DNA of 64,000 bases from Streptomyces drozdowiczii. GTDB taxonomy: Bacteria > Actinomycetota > Actinomycetes > Streptomycetales > Streptomycetaceae. Made by a program: the position numbers and the translations under genes. The DNA lies in the NCBI RefSeq assembly GCF_026167665.1, contig NZ_CP098740.1, positions 5,766,001 through 5,830,000 on the forward strand, given 5' to 3'. The notes beneath the pieces are model-generated. The model was not told the DNA's origin and did no database searches. It saw only the letters and a list, made by a program, of their open reading frames with translations. The stretch's first letter is position 1. Every line of letters starts with the position of its first letter. Below are positions 61,234 through 64,000 of the stretch, one piece after another.

Positions 61234-62028
61234 TCACACCTTGTCGACGGTCAGCTTCGAGATGTTCACGGCCTTCTTCGGCGCACCGTCGGGCCCGCCG
61301 CCGTCCACTCCGGCCTTGCCGACGGCCTCGACGGCCTTCAGCGACTTCGCGTCCATCGTGCCGAACGGCGTGTACGTGGGCGGCAGCTTGCTGTCCTTGT
61401 AGACCAGGAAGAACTGGCTGCCGCCGGTGTGCGGCTGGCCGGTATTGGCCATCGCCACCGTGCCCGCCGGGTACGTCACCGAGCCGTCCGTGCCCGCCTT
61501 GCCCAGCGCGGTCAGGTTCTCGTCGGGGATGGTGTAGCCCGGACCGCCGGTGCCGTCGCCCTTGGGGTCGCCGCACTGGAGCACGTAGATGTTCTCCGTG
61601 GTCAGCCGGTGGCACTTGGTGCCGTCGAAGAACTTCTTGTCGGCCAGCGACTTGAAGGAGTTCGTCGTGTGCGGGGTCTTCGACGCGTCCATGGTGAACG
61701 CGATGTCGCCCTGGCTCGTCTTGAGCGACATCGTGTACTCGGCCTTCTTGTCGATCTTCATCGCCGGCTCCGGCTTCGCCTCCTCCGTGGGCGAGGGCGA
61801 CGCCTCGGCCGACGGGCTCTGGCTCGCCGCCGCGTCCGTCTTGTCCTTGTCGTCGTCCCCGCTGGTGGCGAGGTACGTCGCGCCCGCGATGACCGCCACC
61901 ACGGCGACCGCCGAAGTGATGGCGAGCGTCAGCCGCCTGGTACGCCGGCGGGCCTCCTCCCGGCGCCGCTGCTGCCGCTCGTACTTCTCCCGGGCGAGCT
62001 GCCGCCGCCGCTGATCGCTGGTGACCAC
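61234..62028 (-). CDS. Membrane-anchored cyclophilin-type peptidyl-prolyl isomerase
   Basis: A 264-residue protein. A basic cytoplasmic start (residues 1-32), one membrane helix (LAITSAVAVVAVIAGATYLA) and a Ser/Pro/Glu linker precede the external cyclophilin domain (residues about 95-264). The domain shows TTNSFKSLADKKFFDGTKCH, VAMANTGQPHTGGSQFFLVY and YTPFGTMD. The usual active-site FHR is replaced by KCHR, seen also in related actinobacterial proteins. GTG 62028 has AAGGAGA about 8 nt upstream. It would help fold exported proteins. Confidence 0.92.
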   Translation of the reverse strand: MVTSDQRRRQLAREKYERQQRRREEARRRTRRLTLAITSAVAVVAVIAGATYLATSGDDDKDKTDAAASQSPSAEASPSPTEEAKPEPAMKIDKKAEYTMSLKTSQGDIAFTMDASKTPHTTNSFKSLADKKFFDGTKCHRLTTENIYVLQCGDPKGDGTGGPGYTIPDENLTALGKAGTDGSVTYPAGTVAMANTGQPHTGGSQFFLVYKDSKLPPTYTPFGTMDAKSLKAVEAVGKAGVDGGGPDGAPKKAVNISKLTVDKV

Positions 62029-62177
62029 CGGGTGTTCTCCTTGTACGTCGTGTGTTCGGGCCTGGGTCGCCCCGTACCGTATATGGGTTAGCTGTGGAAT
62101 GAGGAGCGCCGGTAGGCTCTGAACTGCTGTGACCTCGCGGTCGCTCTTCCGTGCAGGACTACCGATTGAGGACGATC

Positions 62178-62873
62178 GTGCTGATTGCCGGGTTCCCCGC
62201 CGGGGCCTGGGGGACCAACTGTTACCTGGTCGCCCCCGCCGCGGGTGAGGAGTGCGTGATCATCGACCCGGGCCACCAGGCCGCCGCCGGAGTCGAGGAG
62301 ACGCTGAAGAAGCATCGGCTCAAGCCCGTCGCCGTCGTCCTGACGCACGGCCACATCGACCACGTCGCCTCGGTCGTCCCGGTGTGCGGCGCGCACGACG
62401 TCCCGGCCTGGATCCACCCCGAGGACCGCTACATGATGAGCGACCCGGAGAAGGCGCTCGGCCGCTCCATCGGGATGCCGCTCATGGGCGAGCTGACGGT
62501 GGGGGAGCCGGACGACGTCCAGGAGCTGACCGACGGCGCCCGGCTGCGCCTCGCGGGCATGGAGTTCGGCGTCTCGCACGCGCCCGGCCATACCAAGGGG
62601 TCGGTGACGTTCAGGATGCCCGAGACCCCGGAGGTCCCGCCGGTCCTCTTCTCGGGCGACCTGCTCTTCGCCGGCTCCGTCGGACGCACCGACCTGCCCG
62701 GCGGCGACCACGCCGAGCTCCTCGAGTCGCTGGCCCGTGTGTGCCTGCCGCTCGACGACTCGACCGTGGTGCTGTCCGGCCACGGCCCCCAGACGACCAT
62801 CGGCCGCGAGCGCGCCACCAACCCGTTCCTGACCGGAATGAACGGTGTGGACGCGCCCCGGCGAGGAATGTGA
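62178..62873 (+). CDS. Metallo-beta-lactamase-fold hydrolase (glyoxalase II-like)
   Basis: A 231-residue MBL-fold protein. The metal-binding motif is [10 protein letters not shown] (about residues 55-64), with further ligands in [22 protein letters not shown] and LSGHGPQTT. This set matches glyoxalase II-like thioester hydrolases. The GTG at 62178 is chosen because GAGGA stands 6 nt upstream. The upstream region holds TAGGCT (62112-62117) as possible -10. It is followed by hisS after 13 nt, so the two are likely co-transcribed. Confidence 0.9.
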   Translation: MLIAGFPAGAWGTNCYLVAPAAGEECVIIDPGHQAAAGVEETLKKHRLKPVAVVLTHGHIDHVASVVPVCGAHDVPAWIHPEDRYMMSDPEKALGRSIGMPLMGELTVGEPDDVQELTDGARLRLAGMEFGVSHAPGHTKGSVTFRMPETPEVPPVLFSGDLLFAGSVGRTDLPGGDHAELLESLARVCLPLDDSTVVLSGHGPQTTIGRERATNPFLTGMNGVDAPRRGM

Positions 62874-62886
62874 CGAGAGCGGAATC

Positions 62887-64000
62887 GTGAGCACCTTCAA
62901 GGCCCCCAAGGGCACGTACGACCTGACCCCGCCGGACTCCGCGAAGTACCTCGCGGTGCGCGAGGCGATCGCCGCACCGCTGAAGAACTCCGGCTACGGC
63001 TACATCGAGACCCCCGGCTTCGAGGACGTGGCCCTCTTCTCGCGCGGTGTGGGCGAGTCCACCGACATCGTGACCAAGGAGATGTACACCCTCACCACCA
63101 AGGGCGGCTCCCAGCTCGCCCTGCGCCCCGAGGGCACCGCGTCCGTGCTTCGCGCCGCGCTGGAGGCCAACCTCCACAAGCTCGGCAACCTGCCGGTCAA
63201 GCTCTGGTACTCCGGCTCGTACTACCGCTACGAGCGCCCGCAGAAGGGCCGCTACCGCCACTTCTCGCAGGTCGGGGCCGAGGCCATCGGCGCCGAGGAC
63301 CCGGCGCTCGACGCCGAGCTGATCATCCTGGCCGACCAGGCGTACCGCGCACTGGGCCTGCGCGAGTTCCGCATCCTGCTGAACTCGCTGGGCGACAAGG
63401 AGTGCCGCCCCGTCTACCGCGACGCGCTCCAGGGCTTCCTGCGCGAGCTGGACCTGGACGAGGAGACCCGGCGGCGCATCGAGATCAACCCGCTCCGCGT
63501 CCTGGACGACAAGCGCCCCGAGGTCCAGAAGCAGCTCACCGGCGCCCCGGTGCTGCGCGACTTCCTCTGCGACGCGTGCAAGGCGTACCACGAGCAGGTC
63601 CGCGACCTGCTCAACGAGGCGGGCGTGATCTACGAGGACGACGAGAAGCTGGTCCGCGGCCTCGACTACTACACCCGCACCACTTTCGAGTTCGTCCACG
63701 ACGGTCTCGGCTCGCAGTCGGCGGTGGGCGGCGGCGGCCGCTACGACGGGCTCTCCGAGATGATCGGCGGCCCGGCGCTCCCGTCGGTCGGCTGGGCGCT
63801 CGGCGTGGACCGCACGGTCCTCGCCCTGGAGGCCGAGGGCATCGAGCTGGACCTGCCCTCCACCACCAGCGTCTTCGCGGTCCCGCTCGGCGAGGAGGCG
63901 CGCCGGGTCCTGTTCGGCGTCGTCACCCAGCTGCGCCGGGAGGGCGTGGCCGCGGACTTCGCGTTCGGCGGCCGGGGGCTGAAGGGCGCGATGAAGAGCG
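62887..64000 (+). CDS. hisS: Histidyl-tRNA synthetase, 3'-truncated by window edge
   Basis: The first 371 residues of a class II synthetase. Motif 1 lies around [20 protein letters not shown], motif 2 is [19 protein letters not shown], and the histidine-A motif is [15 protein letters not shown], with motif 3 near [16 protein letters not shown]. The GTG start follows GAGCGGAATC. The C-terminal anticodon-binding domain has just begun when the window ends. The preceding MBL-fold gene and hisS are commonly adjacent in Actinobacteria. Confidence 0.97.
   Translation, partial: MSTFKAPKGTYDLTPPDSAKYLAVREAIAAPLKNSGYGYIETPGFEDVALFSRGVGESTDIVTKEMYTLTTKGGSQLALRPEGTASVLRAALEANLHKLGNLPVKLWYSGSYYRYERPQKGRYRHFSQVGAEAIGAEDPALDAELIILADQAYRALGLREFRILLNSLGDKECRPVYRDALQGFLRELDLDEETRRRIEINPLRVLDDKRPEVQKQLTGAPVLRDFLCDACKAYHEQVRDLLNEAGVIYEDDEKLVRGLDYYTRTTFEFVHDGLGSQSAVGGGGRYDGLSEMIGGPALPSVGWALGVDRTVLALEAEGIELDLPSTTSVFAVPLGEEARRVLFGVVTQLRREGVAADFAFGGRGLKGAMKS

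Overview
This window is a stretch of the core chromosome of a Streptomyces species. The evidence is the very high G+C content with G/C-ending codons, many GTG and a few TTG starts, an SsgB sporulation regulator, a phosphatidylinositol-mannoside operon, and a long bifunctional Rel protein with a disordered N-terminus. The gene order (argH, glpQ, metNIQ, cob genes, ssgB, thrS, pgsA-pimA, pdxST, ruvCAB, secDF, apt, relA, hisS) matches, from memory, the S. coelicolor block running from about SCO1570 down to SCO1508. I see no insertion sequence, prophage, CRISPR array or biosynthetic cluster.

Layout. 1-8 kb: the 3' part of argH, an aldo/keto reductase, a TetR regulator overlapping an MFS exporter behind a strong palindrome, a lysophospholipid acyltransferase, a Tat-exported glycerophosphodiesterase with PHO-box-like repeats, a GNAT enzyme and two small membrane proteins. 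8-19 kb: metN-metI-metQ behind a 28-residue leader ORF, then cobalamin/siroheme genes (cobL, a BluB-CobT fusion with a long low-complexity N-terminus, a CysG-like protein) and a TrmH-type RNA methyltransferase. 19-31 kb: a Ser/Thr kinase, small proteins, a five-tRNA operon (Gly, Cys, three Val), pabB-pabC, a DsbA-like protein, a CE7 esterase, a CGNR regulator, ssgB and a PGPGW-motif membrane protein. 31-44 kb: two tRNA-Val(CAC) genes flanking a large membrane protein, an exonuclease, a DUF4365 pair, thrS, a K+ channel, a HIT protein, an unknown membrane protein and an EF-G-like GTPase. 44-64 kb: a 162-bp near-perfect inverted repeat, then pgsA-patA-pimA, pdxS-pdxT, yebC-ruvC-ruvA-ruvB, yajC-secD-secF-apt, relA, a DUF349 protein, a cyclophilin, a metallo-beta-lactamase-fold hydrolase and the 5' part of hisS.

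How the genes work together: methionine import (metNIQ) sits beside B12/siroheme synthesis (cobL, bluB-cobT, cobA). pgsA-patA-pimA make phosphatidylinositol phosphate and its acylated mannosides. ruvCAB form the Holliday-junction resolvasome. yajC-secD-secF are Sec translocon accessories. pdxST make pyridoxal phosphate. apt and relA sit together in purine/ppGpp metabolism.

An important caveat for readers: four otherwise intact conserved genes (bluB-cobT, a large membrane protein, ruvB, relA) are broken by five one-base losses. Each lies in a short C run and each is restored by adding one C. A tiny membrane ORF may be a sixth case. The uniform pattern points to consensus error in the sequence rather than gene decay, so these genes are annotated as full-length with the break noted.
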